Below, piece after piece: positions 1 through 7,672 of a stretch of DNA of 64,000 nucleotides. The first letter of the stretch is position 1; every line of letters begins with the position of its first letter. The notes below the pieces were generated by a model. That model saw only the letters and a list, made by a program, of their open reading frames with translations, was not told the origin of the DNA and did no database searches. Position numbers and translations under genes: made by a program. Origin of the DNA: Phycisphaeraceae bacterium (lineage in GTDB: Bacteria; Planctomycetota; Phycisphaerae; Phycisphaerales; UBA1924); NCBI GenBank assembly GCA_019636615.1, contig JAHBXF010000001.1, positions 434,001 through 498,000 on the forward strand. Reading direction: 5' to 3'.

Positions 1-1558
1 AAGTGAGAATGCCCTTGCTGCGCAGTGACCAGTGCAGGCCGACCATCACGCAGAAGGCGATGAAGGGGACGACCACGATCGGGGTGAGCAGCGCGGCCTC
101 TGGGAGCAGGGCGGGAAAGGTGAACGGTCGCTGGGCGACGGTTGCTTGCTGGGTGGCCGTGGCGGGGTCGAGCCCCGGTGAGCCGAGGAGTGCGTAGAGC
201 GATGCGATGGCCAGGGTTCCCAGCGGCACCGAGAGGAGGGGGAGGAGGTAGGCGATGAGGCCGCGCAGTTTGCCCAGGAGGTAGGCGCGGGCGGTGATGG
301 GCGTGGTGAGGAGAAGATCGAGCGTTCCGTCTTCGCGTTCTTTGCTGATGGCGGAGGCGGCGGTGATGATGCCCACGAGGGCGACGACGGCGAGTTCGGT
401 CCAGACGACGGCGAGGAGGATGAACCTGTAACTGTCGAGGGTCATCGAGCCTCTGGCGAAGGCGAAGACGACCCCGGCGCCGGCGAGCAGGCCCAGGGCG
501 ATGAAGGTCCATCGCGCGAGGATTTTGGAGGGCTGGCTGTTTCGGGAGGCGGCCTCACGCCAGGCGATGGGGTTGTGCCAGACATGGCGCGGGGCGCGGT
601 GGCGGCCGTCGCCGCCGTCTTCGGCGGATCGGGCGCGGGCGCCGAGCATGCGGTCGAACCAACTGAGGCCGGATTCGTTTTCGCCCAGGGAGCGCAGGCC
701 GCCGCTGCGGACGGTGAGCGTGGAAAGGAAGACAAAGAGCAGGCTGAGGGACGCGCTGCCCACGCACCAGGTGGTCACGGGCCGTTCGAGGAACCAGCGG
801 GCCAGGCCGGCCTGTGAGCCTTCAAGAGCGCGCGGGTAGGTGGCCGGGTTGAGGAGGGCGTGCACGGCGAGGAAGGGGTTGAGGGCGGTCATCCAGGTGA
901 CGCCCTGGCCGCCGCCGGCCCCCAGCCCCTGCTGACGCAGGAGCATGTCGATCGCGACGGTCGCGCCGATGTATGTGACCACGGCGATGTAGAAAGCAAA
1001 GAAGGCGCGTTTGCCCACCAGGCGGCTGACCGAGAGCGCGATGGCCAGGGCCCCCACCAGGATGGCGGCGCAGGCGGCGATGAGATAACTGGCGAAGATC
1101 GATTGCCCCGGCACGCCGCCGAAGAACTGGGTGAGGGCGAAGAGGGGGAGGCTGGCGAAGAGGAGCCCGAGGACGAAGAAGAGCCGCCCCAGGAGGTTGC
1201 CGAGCACAATCTCGGAAGCGGTGAGGGGTGTGGTGAGGAGGATGTCCCACGTGCGCGGGTTGGCCTCCTGGGCGATGGCGCCGCCCATGAAGACGGGCGC
1301 GAGGACGCAGATGAGGCCGATCTGGAGGTAGGTGATGACGATGAAGGCCCCGGCGCCGGCCTGGGCGAGTTGCTGGTAGTCGAGTGCGCCGGCGCGGGTG
1401 GTGAGCAGCAGGGCCCAGAGCAGGACGATGATGAGCACCGCGAGGTAGGCGGCGCGGATGTAGAGGTGCTTGACACGCCGGGAGGCGTTGTGCACGAGTC
1501 GCGCTGCGATGGGGTTGGCCGGCCCCTGTCGAAGCAGCCAGCGGAGGATGACAGGCAT
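1..1558 (-). CDS. ABC-2 type transporter permease (C-terminus cut by window edge)
   Basis: The frame is open from an ATG at 1558 to the window edge, about 519 codons. The start reads MPVILRWLLRQGPANPIAAR, followed by hydrophobic helices (AVLIIVLLWALLL, LFFVLGLLFASLPLF, IAACAAILVGALAIALSV). The protein is built as two halves, each with the permease signature that follows a helix pair: NPRTWDILLTTPLTASEIVLG-like in the first half and EDGTLDLLLTTPITARAYLLG-like in the second. That duplicated layout fits ABC-2 permeases exporting lipids, polysaccharides or drugs; the substrate is unknown and the ATPase gene would lie outside the window. It diverges from murC with 115 bp between starts. Arg-rich and Ser-rich long frames on the same strand are shadows. 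Confidence 0.8.
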   Translation of the reverse strand, partial: MPVILRWLLRQGPANPIAARLVHNASRRVKHLYIRAAYLAVLIIVLLWALLLTTRAGALDYQQLAQAGAGAFIVITYLQIGLICVLAPVFMGGAIAQEANPRTWDILLTTPLTASEIVLGNLLGRLFFVLGLLFASLPLFALTQFFGGVPGQSIFASYLIAACAAILVGALAIALSVSRLVGKRAFFAFYIAVVTYIGATVAIDMLLRQQGLGAGGGQGVTWMTALNPFLAVHALLNPATYPRALEGSQAGLARWFLERPVTTWCVGSASLSLLFVFLSTLTVRSGGLRSLGENESGLSWFDRMLGARARSAEDGGDGRHRAPRHVWHNPIAWREAASRNSQPSKILARWTFIALGLLAGAGVVFAFARGSMTLDSYRFILLAVVWTELAVVALVGIITAASAISKEREDGTLDLLLTTPITARAYLLGKLRGLIAYLLPLLSVPLGTLAIASLYALLGSPGLDPATATQQATVAQRPFTFPALLPEAALLTPIVVVPFIAFCVMVGLHWSLRSKGILT

Positions 1559-1673
1559 ACGGAGCGGATGGTACCGGCCCGCGGCGGCCGGGGCACGTGT
1601 ATTTTCCCTCAACAAGGGTTCCAGGGCAAAACCAACTCACGGCGCGCGGCGGGGGAATCCGATACCCTGTGCG

Positions 1674-3275
1674 ATGTTGGACCTCGCCACGACTGTGCCT
1701 CTGCCGCAATCACCCACCCTCGCACCCACGAGCCCCGATGCCGGCGATTGTGCCGCGCCCAGCACCGTGCCCAAGCCCCAAGCCCAAACCGGAGTTCATG
1801 GCTCGCTCGATGTGGCGAAGAAGCATGTGTACATGGTGGGTATCGGCGGGGCGGGGATGTCTGGCCTGGCGCAGTTGCTGCGCACCCGCGGGGCGATGGT
1901 GAGCGGGTCAGACACCGAATCGTCGGAGGCGACGGTGGCCCTGGCGGCGGAGGGGATCGCGGTGGGGTTTTCACAGCGAGCGGAGGACCTGCCCCCCGAG
2001 TGCCAGGTGCTGGTAACCACGGCGGCGGCGGGTGAGAGCCACCCCCAACGGGTCGAGGCGCGGCGTCGCGGGTTGCCGGTGCTTCTTTATTCCGAGGCTC
2101 TGGGGCTGTGCATGAACGGGAGGCGGGGCATCGCCATCGCGGGGACGCACGGCAAGAGCACCACCACGGCGATGCTCGGGTGCGCCCTGGCGGACGCGGG
2201 TTTGGATCCTTCGGTGATTGTGGGCGGGGCGTGCCGGCAACTCGGTGCGGGGTGCCTGAGCCCGGATGTGCCCACGGGCACGGGGTTCAGGCTCGGGGCG
2301 GGCGCCATCCCGACGGGGCCGCACGCGGGCGGGCCGGGGCTGCTGGTGGCCGAGGCGTGCGAATATAACAGGTCGTTCCACCATCTGCGGCCGACCGTGG
2401 CGAGCATCGGCAACATCGAGGCCGACCACCTGGATATCTACGGCACGCTCGACAAGGTTGTCGAGGCCTTTCACGCCTTCGCCGGGCTGCTGCCGCCGGC
2501 GGAGGAAGGGGGCCGGCTGCTCATCGGGCACACCGACGCCCATCGGCGCGAGGTCACGGCGGGGCTGGCGTGCGCGGTTGAGACCATCGGCTTTGAGCCC
2601 AGCGCCGATTGGGTGGTTGGGTATGAGCCCGCGACGCGCCGGGTGACGTTGAGCAGGCGCGGGGGAGAGTGCGTGGCATCGTGGCGCAACACCCTGGCGG
2701 GGAGCCACAACGCCTACAACGCCTGCGTGGCCATGGTGCTGGCGCACTGGCAGGGCGCACCCTTTGAGACGCTCGCACGCTCGCTGGCGGCGTTCAAGGG
2801 TGTTGATCGGCGGATGCAGTTTCTCGGGGTGTGCCGCGCGGCGGACGGCGGCGAGGTGCGCGTGTTTGACGACTATGGCCACCACCCCACCGAGATCGAC
2901 GTGACGCTGCGGGCGTTCAGAGAATCGGAGGCCCCCGAGGCGCGAGGCGGGCGGCTGGTCTGTGTCTTTCAGCCGCACCAGCACAGCCGAACGCGGCACC
3001 TGCTCGACGAGTTCGCGGCGAGTTTCAAGCACGCGGACCTCGTGGTGGTGCCGACGATCTACTTTGTCCGCGACAGCGAGGAAGACCGGCAGAAGGTGAC
3101 GGCCGGAGACCTGGTGCGGAAGTTGCAAGAGATGGGGCGCGACGCGGTGCACTTTGATCCCTTCTCCGCGATCGTTGAGTATCTCAGGGCTACGTGCCGC
3201 GGCGGGGATGTGGTGGTGGTGATGGGCGCGGGGGATGTGTGGAAGATCGGGCGGGATTACCTGCGCGGCGGGTGA
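1674..3275 (+). CDS. murC: UDP-N-acetylmuramate--L-alanine ligase
   Basis: Cytoplasmic ATP-dependent ligase (EC 6.3.2.8) that adds L-Ala to UDP-MurNAc, the first amino acid of the peptidoglycan stem peptide. The family landmarks occur in order: N-terminal nucleotide-sugar binding loop GIGGAGMSGLA (about residues 56-66), P-loop GTHGKSTTTAM (about 160), central EACEYNRSF and NIEADHLDIYG, then the C-terminal DDYGHHPTEI and FQPHQHSRT boxes. The ATG at 1674 gives 533 aa with a Pro/Thr/Ser-rich leader of about 50 residues; a GTG at 1812 would give a start closer to the usual length. An earlier ATG at 1470 would overlap the divergent permease and is unlikely. murB follows 34 bp later, so the two are probably one transcript. 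Confidence 0.93.
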   Translation: MLDLATTVPLPQSPTLAPTSPDAGDCAAPSTVPKPQAQTGVHGSLDVAKKHVYMVGIGGAGMSGLAQLLRTRGAMVSGSDTESSEATVALAAEGIAVGFSQRAEDLPPECQVLVTTAAAGESHPQRVEARRRGLPVLLYSEALGLCMNGRRGIAIAGTHGKSTTTAMLGCALADAGLDPSVIVGGACRQLGAGCLSPDVPTGTGFRLGAGAIPTGPHAGGPGLLVAEACEYNRSFHHLRPTVASIGNIEADHLDIYGTLDKVVEAFHAFAGLLPPAEEGGRLLIGHTDAHRREVTAGLACAVETIGFEPSADWVVGYEPATRRVTLSRRGGECVASWRNTLAGSHNAYNACVAMVLAHWQGAPFETLARSLAAFKGVDRRMQFLGVCRAADGGEVRVFDDYGHHPTEIDVTLRAFRESEAPEARGGRLVCVFQPHQHSRTRHLLDEFAASFKHADLVVVPTIYFVRDSEEDRQKVTAGDLVRKLQEMGRDAVHFDPFSAIVEYLRATCRGGDVVVVMGAGDVWKIGRDYLRGG

Positions 3276-3309
3276 GCCGCCGCGGGGGAGAAGACGAGGA
3301 AGCGCGATC

Positions 3310-4227
3310 GTGGCCCAGGTTCTTGAAGGCATCGACGTTGAGTCGCAGGCACCGATCCGCACGTGGTTCGGCGTTGGGGGCATGGCGCGCGTGCTCGCGC
3401 ACCCGGCGGATGAAGACGCGGTGGGTCGGTGCCTGGCGTACGACCCTCACGCTCGGCTGCTGGGGGACGGGGCGAACCTGATCGTGCACGAGCGGGGCGT
3501 GGATGAACTGGTGATCTCGCTGGACCGCATGGCCGGCGTGAGGTGGGGCGAGCATGAGGTGGTGGCCGAGGCGGGGGTGAACCTGCCCAAACTCATCACC
3601 GAATGCTGCCGGCGCGGGCTGGGGGGCCTGGAGACGCTGGGGGGGATCCCCGCGAGCATCGGCGGCGCGCTGGTGATGAACGCCGGGGGCGCGTTCGGCC
3701 AGATCGCGGATGTTGTGTCGTGGGTTGAGGTGATGGACCGCCAGACGCGGCGGGTGCATCGGCTGGAACGCGCACGGATTGCCTTCGGCTATCGCACCAG
3801 CGGGCTGGGCGAGCACGCGGTGCTGCGGGCCGGGTTGGCGCTCACGCGGCGAGATCCCGGCGCGCTGCGGCAGCGTCTGCTGGAAGTGATGGAATATAAG
3901 AAGCGCAGCCAGCCGCTGGGAGCCAACTCGGCGGGGTGCGCGTTCAAGAACCCGACACTCACCCGCGATGTTGAAGGGCTTGGCGCACAAGGGGAGCGGG
4001 TGTCGGCCGGGCTGATCATCGATCGCGCGGGGTGCAAGGGGCTGACCATCGGCAGCGCGGCCGTGAGCGAGGTTCACGGCAACTTCATCACCGCGGCCAA
4101 GGGGGGCTGCGCGGCGGATGTGATTAACCTGATGAACGAGGTGGCGCGGCGTGTGCGGGAACGGTTCGGCGTGGAACTGCACCGCGAGGTTGCGGTGTGG
4201 GGCGAGAGCGAGCGGACGGAGCATTGA
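3310..4227 (+). CDS. murB: UDP-N-acetylenolpyruvoylglucosamine reductase
   Basis: FAD-dependent reductase (EC 1.3.1.98) that makes UDP-MurNAc from the enolpyruvyl intermediate, one step before MurC. Visible: RTWFGVGG, FAD-binding GDGANLIV and GGIPASIGGALVMNAGG, FGYRTS, NSAGCAFKNP and the C-terminal SAGLIIDRAGCKG / EVHGNFI boxes. In the FKNP box the proton-donor position usually held by Ser in E. coli-type enzymes is Cys (AGCAFKNP); related enzymes with Cys exist. I chose the GTG at 3310, preceded by a GAGGAAG Shine-Dalgarno sequence about 8 bases upstream; the ATG at 3235 would overlap murC and adds Arg-rich residues with no homology. 305 aa is the expected size. Confidence 0.92.
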   Translation: MAQVLEGIDVESQAPIRTWFGVGGMARVLAHPADEDAVGRCLAYDPHARLLGDGANLIVHERGVDELVISLDRMAGVRWGEHEVVAEAGVNLPKLITECCRRGLGGLETLGGIPASIGGALVMNAGGAFGQIADVVSWVEVMDRQTRRVHRLERARIAFGYRTSGLGEHAVLRAGLALTRRDPGALRQRLLEVMEYKKRSQPLGANSAGCAFKNPTLTRDVEGLGAQGERVSAGLIIDRAGCKGLTIGSAAVSEVHGNFITAAKGGCAADVINLMNEVARRVRERFGVELHREVAVWGESERTEH

Positions 4228-4426
4228 GGGGGCTCATCGTAACGCCGACTGTTTAAGACCTCGGCAAGACCCAACCCAAAGTCTCTCTGTGGGGAGGTTA
4301 TGGTTTTTACAGGGATCTGGGGGGGCTGTTTTGGGGTGAGCCAGGGGTGGCACGTCCGAGATTGTGAAACCTATCTCCGACCAATCCGTAAAACTACTTG
4401 TACAGAGCACTGCACGGAGGGACGCC

Positions 4427-5644
4427 ATGCTCGACGTAAAAAATACGGCCATGTCCAAAGTTCGGTACCGTGTCCGCAAGCACTTCGAGGCAGAGTTTAC
4501 AGCGGCCAGGTTCGTCCGCGAACCATTCACGGCTGTCGAGTTCAACGGTGCCATAAACACGTGCCTATCGATCGTGTGTGAGGTGCTTCAAAGCACCATT
4601 ATTGTGCAGCATCAACTTGGACCGAACCACGACAACCGAGAAGTGGAAGTCCATGGGCAACTCCACCAGTTCCGAAGTTCAGTTTCCGTGAAGAACTCCA
4701 ATGTTCTTGAGGTAGTTGCGGCCCCGCTGTTATTCACAGGAACCACGCCCCACCATGTCTCAAGAAGAACTCTCACTACGACGTTCGACTTCCAGGCTGT
4801 TTGCCTCTACACGCCGGATTCATGGAAGCCACCGCTACGCTCAGTAGCCTGCGGCCTCATCAAGGCTGCAATCGAAGAGTTCAATGCGATCACGACGCAA
4901 GCGATCTGCGATATCCCCGGCCTTTGGGGCCAAAGACTTGCTGAAGAGCTGTACTCGATTCTGAGGCGATCACTGCCGCCTGAGCAAGCGTCTCTCCCGC
5001 AACTGGCTGTCCTCGCTGACGGCAAAGCGGGAAGGATCGTGTACCTCAGCGACAAAGACCGCATGATCGAGATCGCTGCCGCGATACAACACTCACGCCG
5101 CGACTCTTCGATATCGAACGCGCTGCTCATCTCAGAGTTCATGCGGAATAACGTGGAGTACCCGCTTCTTCACGCGAGAGAGGCGATCGAGACGCAAACA
5201 CCGATCACTTCGAGCCTGCACGACAGCAAATATAAGAACTCGCTCCCGGTGCTCAACAGCGCCGAAGCATGCATCTTCGGTTCAGAGAGGATCACGCTTG
5301 TGCCTGTTGCGACTCATGAACGACTCTGCATGGTGGCGGTGTACGGACCACAGCACCACCAACTGCTTTACAACGCGATACAACAGCTCACGCCTCAGAT
5401 GTTGGCCTGTCTCGATTATCATCTCGCGGACGCGCACAGCCAGAACAGATATCTCCAGGAAGCGCTTGCGGCCAACAGGCCCAACCTCACAGCAGATAGA
5501 GACAGGGACGACGACGCATCCGGACAGGAACAGATACTGCACAACGGACTAAAGTGGGTCTCGACAATAGAGCGAATAGCCCGCATCGTCTTGGGAGATT
5601 CCACACCCTTCTCGCTTGCTTCGACCCCGAGTATCAACGACTGA
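4427..5644 (+). CDS. hypothetical protein of low GC content, no recognised family
   Basis: A 405-aa frame with no signal peptide, no membrane segment and no motif I recognise. The base composition is close to half GC, clearly lower than murC-murB on one side and the dockerin gene on the other, and codon use is correspondingly mixed. The ATG at 4427 has an ideal GGAGG Shine-Dalgarno sequence with 7-base spacing, so it is preferred over the ATG at 4364. The sequence looks globular and cytoplasmic (balanced hydrophobic and charged residues, several His pairs such as QHHQLLYNAI). The tail is Asp/Arg-rich (ADRDRDDDASG). Acquisition by transfer is my inference from composition only. Confidence 0.7.
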   Translation: MLDVKNTAMSKVRYRVRKHFEAEFTAARFVREPFTAVEFNGAINTCLSIVCEVLQSTIIVQHQLGPNHDNREVEVHGQLHQFRSSVSVKNSNVLEVVAAPLLFTGTTPHHVSRRTLTTTFDFQAVCLYTPDSWKPPLRSVACGLIKAAIEEFNAITTQAICDIPGLWGQRLAEELYSILRRSLPPEQASLPQLAVLADGKAGRIVYLSDKDRMIEIAAAIQHSRRDSSISNALLISEFMRNNVEYPLLHAREAIETQTPITSSLHDSKYKNSLPVLNSAEACIFGSERITLVPVATHERLCMVAVYGPQHHQLLYNAIQQLTPQMLACLDYHLADAHSQNRYLQEALAANRPNLTADRDRDDDASGQEQILHNGLKWVSTIERIARIVLGDSTPFSLASTPSIND

Positions 5645-5737
5645 TCCGCCTCCCGGCGGCACAGCCAGACTCGCTTGGTGAATGAACCTGCTTTCCCCCG
5701 TGCGCTGCCGAACACCGGCTCATTGAGCCTCGCATAG

Positions 5738-5764
5738 AAAAAGGCCGGCCCGTGAAGGCCGGCC
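5738..5764 (-). terminator. rho-independent terminator of the 5803-7377 gene
   Basis: On the minus strand GGCCGGCC-TTCACG-GGCCGGCC is followed directly by TTTTTC. It lies 39 bases past the stop codon of the dockerin protein. Confidence 0.85.
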
Positions 5765-5802
5765 CTGTTCATTATGTCAGGAACTCGCGTGCGGGGGTCG
5801 GC

Positions 5803-7377
5803 TCAGCAGCCGCCCGCTTCCCAGAGCATGAAGAAGGTTTCGACATCGGAACCGTCGATGCCGCCGTCTTCGTTCACGTCGGCGCAGCCGCCGGCGTTTT
5901 CCCACGCGGTGAAGAATGCTTCGACATCGGAGCCGTCGACGCCGCCGTCGTCGTTGAAGTCGGCCGCGCAGGAAGGGCATGCGCCGCCGCCGTAGATGTT
6001 GAAGGAGATGAGGGCCTGGGGCGCGCCGAAAGCGGGGACGGTGTTGTACTCGATGCCGTCGCCGTCGCGGATGTTGACAAACATGTAGACCGTGCCGTCG
6101 TCGGTGAGGTAGGTGTCGTTGGCCTCGAAGGCGGCGTTGGCGGGGTTGGCACGGCCGATGAAGACATCGTCATCGAACTGGCCGTTGCCGTCGAGGTCGA
6201 GGGGGTCGCTCTCGCGGAAGAGGACCTCTTCACCGTTGAGCACGGAGACCGTGTCGAGGCCGGGGTCGGCGTTGTTGGTGTTGCCGACGAGGATCCAGTC
6301 GCCGTTGGTGTTGGCGGCGAAGGCGGAGAAGACCGCGCCCCAGAGTTCGGAAGAACCGGGGGTGATGGGGTCGCCGGTCTTGGCTAGGAGCACACCGTTG
6401 CCGACGAACCAGTCGTCGCCGCCGGGCTGGTCGCCGCGGGCGTACCAGGAACCGTCGTGCAGCAGGACCCACTGGAAGATGCTGTTGACGATGACGTTGG
6501 TGCCGGGGATGGGCAAGCCGGTTTCGAGGACGACCTGGTTGTCAAAGGCGAGGAGGGTGGCGCTGCTGACCTGGCCGGTGCGGCGGCCCTGGGCCATCCA
6601 GTGGGCGCCGTCCGGGGTGGTGTAGAAGGCGTTGGCGGCGAAGAAGGCCCAGGTGGAGGTATCACCGTCCATGGTGGTGATGTCGCTGTATGTCACCTGC
6701 TGGAAGCCGTTGAGGTCGTACATCAGCGCGGGGCGGCGTGAAGAGTGGATGTTGGTGATCGTGGTGTCCTGGCTGCCGATGCGGCCGTCGTCGAGCAGGT
6801 GGATGGAGCCGACCGAGTTGCCCACGCGTTCATCGCCGGCGGGGTTGGGGGCCTGGTCTTGCAGGCCGCTGATGGTGTCGCCCTGCTTGAACTGCACGGC
6901 GATGGTGCTGCCGTCCCAGATGGCGACGCGCTGACCGTCGGCGGCGCTGGTGCTGCCGGTGCGGCCGGTGCGGGCGCGGAAGGCGAAGGCGTAGTTGCCG
7001 GCGGTGTCGAAGGTGCCCATGGCCGAGGCGAAGAAGTCGAAGCGGTGCGCCTCATCGCCGCCGGGGGCGAACTGGCCTTCTTGCGCCATGATGGAGCCCT
7101 GGCCGCCGTTGGCGTAGACCAGGCAGGTTTCGAGATCAGCGCCGAGGTTGGTGCGGCCCTTGAGCACCCACTGTCCGCTGTTGCGGGGGTTGACGGCGAA
7201 GTCTTCGAGGGCTTTGAACTCGCCCAGCACGGGCACCTGATCGAGATCGCGCGTGCCGGGGATGGCGGCGGTCGGGTGGCCCGGGATCTTGGTGTAGATG
7301 ACGGTGGCCTGGGGCTGCGCGGCGGCGATGCCGGCGCAGCACAGAATGGAAGCGACTGTCAGACGGGTCTTCATCAT
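5803..7377 (-). CDS. secreted protein with C-terminal GC-type dockerin tag
   Basis: 524 aa with a clear Sec signal peptide (MMKTRLTVASILCCAGIAAAQ). The body is rich in Gly/Asn/Thr with repeated short strand-like stretches (for example AIWDGSTIAVQFKQGD, HLLDDGRIGSQD), like the beta-propeller-type Planctomycete proteins that carry this tag; I cannot name its fold. The last ~55 residues hold two calcium-loop repeats, DFNDDGGVDGSDVEAFF and DVNEDGGIDGSDVETFF, ending in AGGC. AAGGAG lies 4 bases before the ATG pair at 7377/7374. A terminator follows the stop. Probably exported and retained at the cell surface through the tag; function unknown. Confidence 0.85.
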   Translation of the reverse strand: MMKTRLTVASILCCAGIAAAQPQATVIYTKIPGHPTAAIPGTRDLDQVPVLGEFKALEDFAVNPRNSGQWVLKGRTNLGADLETCLVYANGGQGSIMAQEGQFAPGGDEAHRFDFFASAMGTFDTAGNYAFAFRARTGRTGSTSAADGQRVAIWDGSTIAVQFKQGDTISGLQDQAPNPAGDERVGNSVGSIHLLDDGRIGSQDTTITNIHSSRRPALMYDLNGFQQVTYSDITTMDGDTSTWAFFAANAFYTTPDGAHWMAQGRRTGQVSSATLLAFDNQVVLETGLPIPGTNVIVNSIFQWVLLHDGSWYARGDQPGGDDWFVGNGVLLAKTGDPITPGSSELWGAVFSAFAANTNGDWILVGNTNNADPGLDTVSVLNGEEVLFRESDPLDLDGNGQFDDDVFIGRANPANAAFEANDTYLTDDGTVYMFVNIRDGDGIEYNTVPAFGAPQALISFNIYGGGACPSCAADFNDDGGVDGSDVEAFFTAWENAGGCADVNEDGGIDGSDVETFFMLWEAGGC

Positions 7378-7619
7378 CTCTCTCCTTGCAAGAGGGAACC
7401 ATCATGCACGGCGTGCCGCGCGCCCCGTCGCCAACCAAGACGACAACTGCGCGGGGGCCAGCGGGACACTACGACTGAATCATCATACACCCGTGGGCCT
7501 TGCCCGTGAAACCCCCAACGGCGTAGCCCGATAATGCACGGCACAGGACTACCTGAGGTGTGGGCCGCGGGGTGCGCGTTTGATCGGCATGACCGCGTGT
7601 GAGGAGTTCTGTGGCCGCG
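7378..7619. other. intergenic region, nothing recognised
   Basis: Upstream region of the 7377 gene and downstream of purB. I see no frame, hairpin terminator or operator that I can support. Confidence 0.5.
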
Positions 7620-7665
7620 GAGCCTCGAACAGGCGAGACGCCTGCGCTACCAAGAAAGGAACTCA
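7620..7665. repeat. planctomycete RRDACATK-type interspersed repeat
   Basis: The segment contains the hairpin CAGGCG-AGA-CGCCTG (7630-7644) inside a stretch that translates as NRRDACATKK on the plus strand. I know similar short repeats (ACAGGCGAGACGCCTG cores) as abundant intergenic elements in planctomycete and verrucomicrobial genomes; this is recall, not a search. It lies just downstream of purB and could act as its transcription end. Confidence 0.45.
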
Positions 7666-7672
7666 GGCGGGC

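Noticed and set aside
822-2035. Long frames rich in Arg/Pro/His or Ser/Pro on both strands over the permease and murC
   Set aside because: Composition is that of GC-rich shadow frames; the edge-running frame from 1558 has membrane helices and repeated ABC-2 motifs instead.
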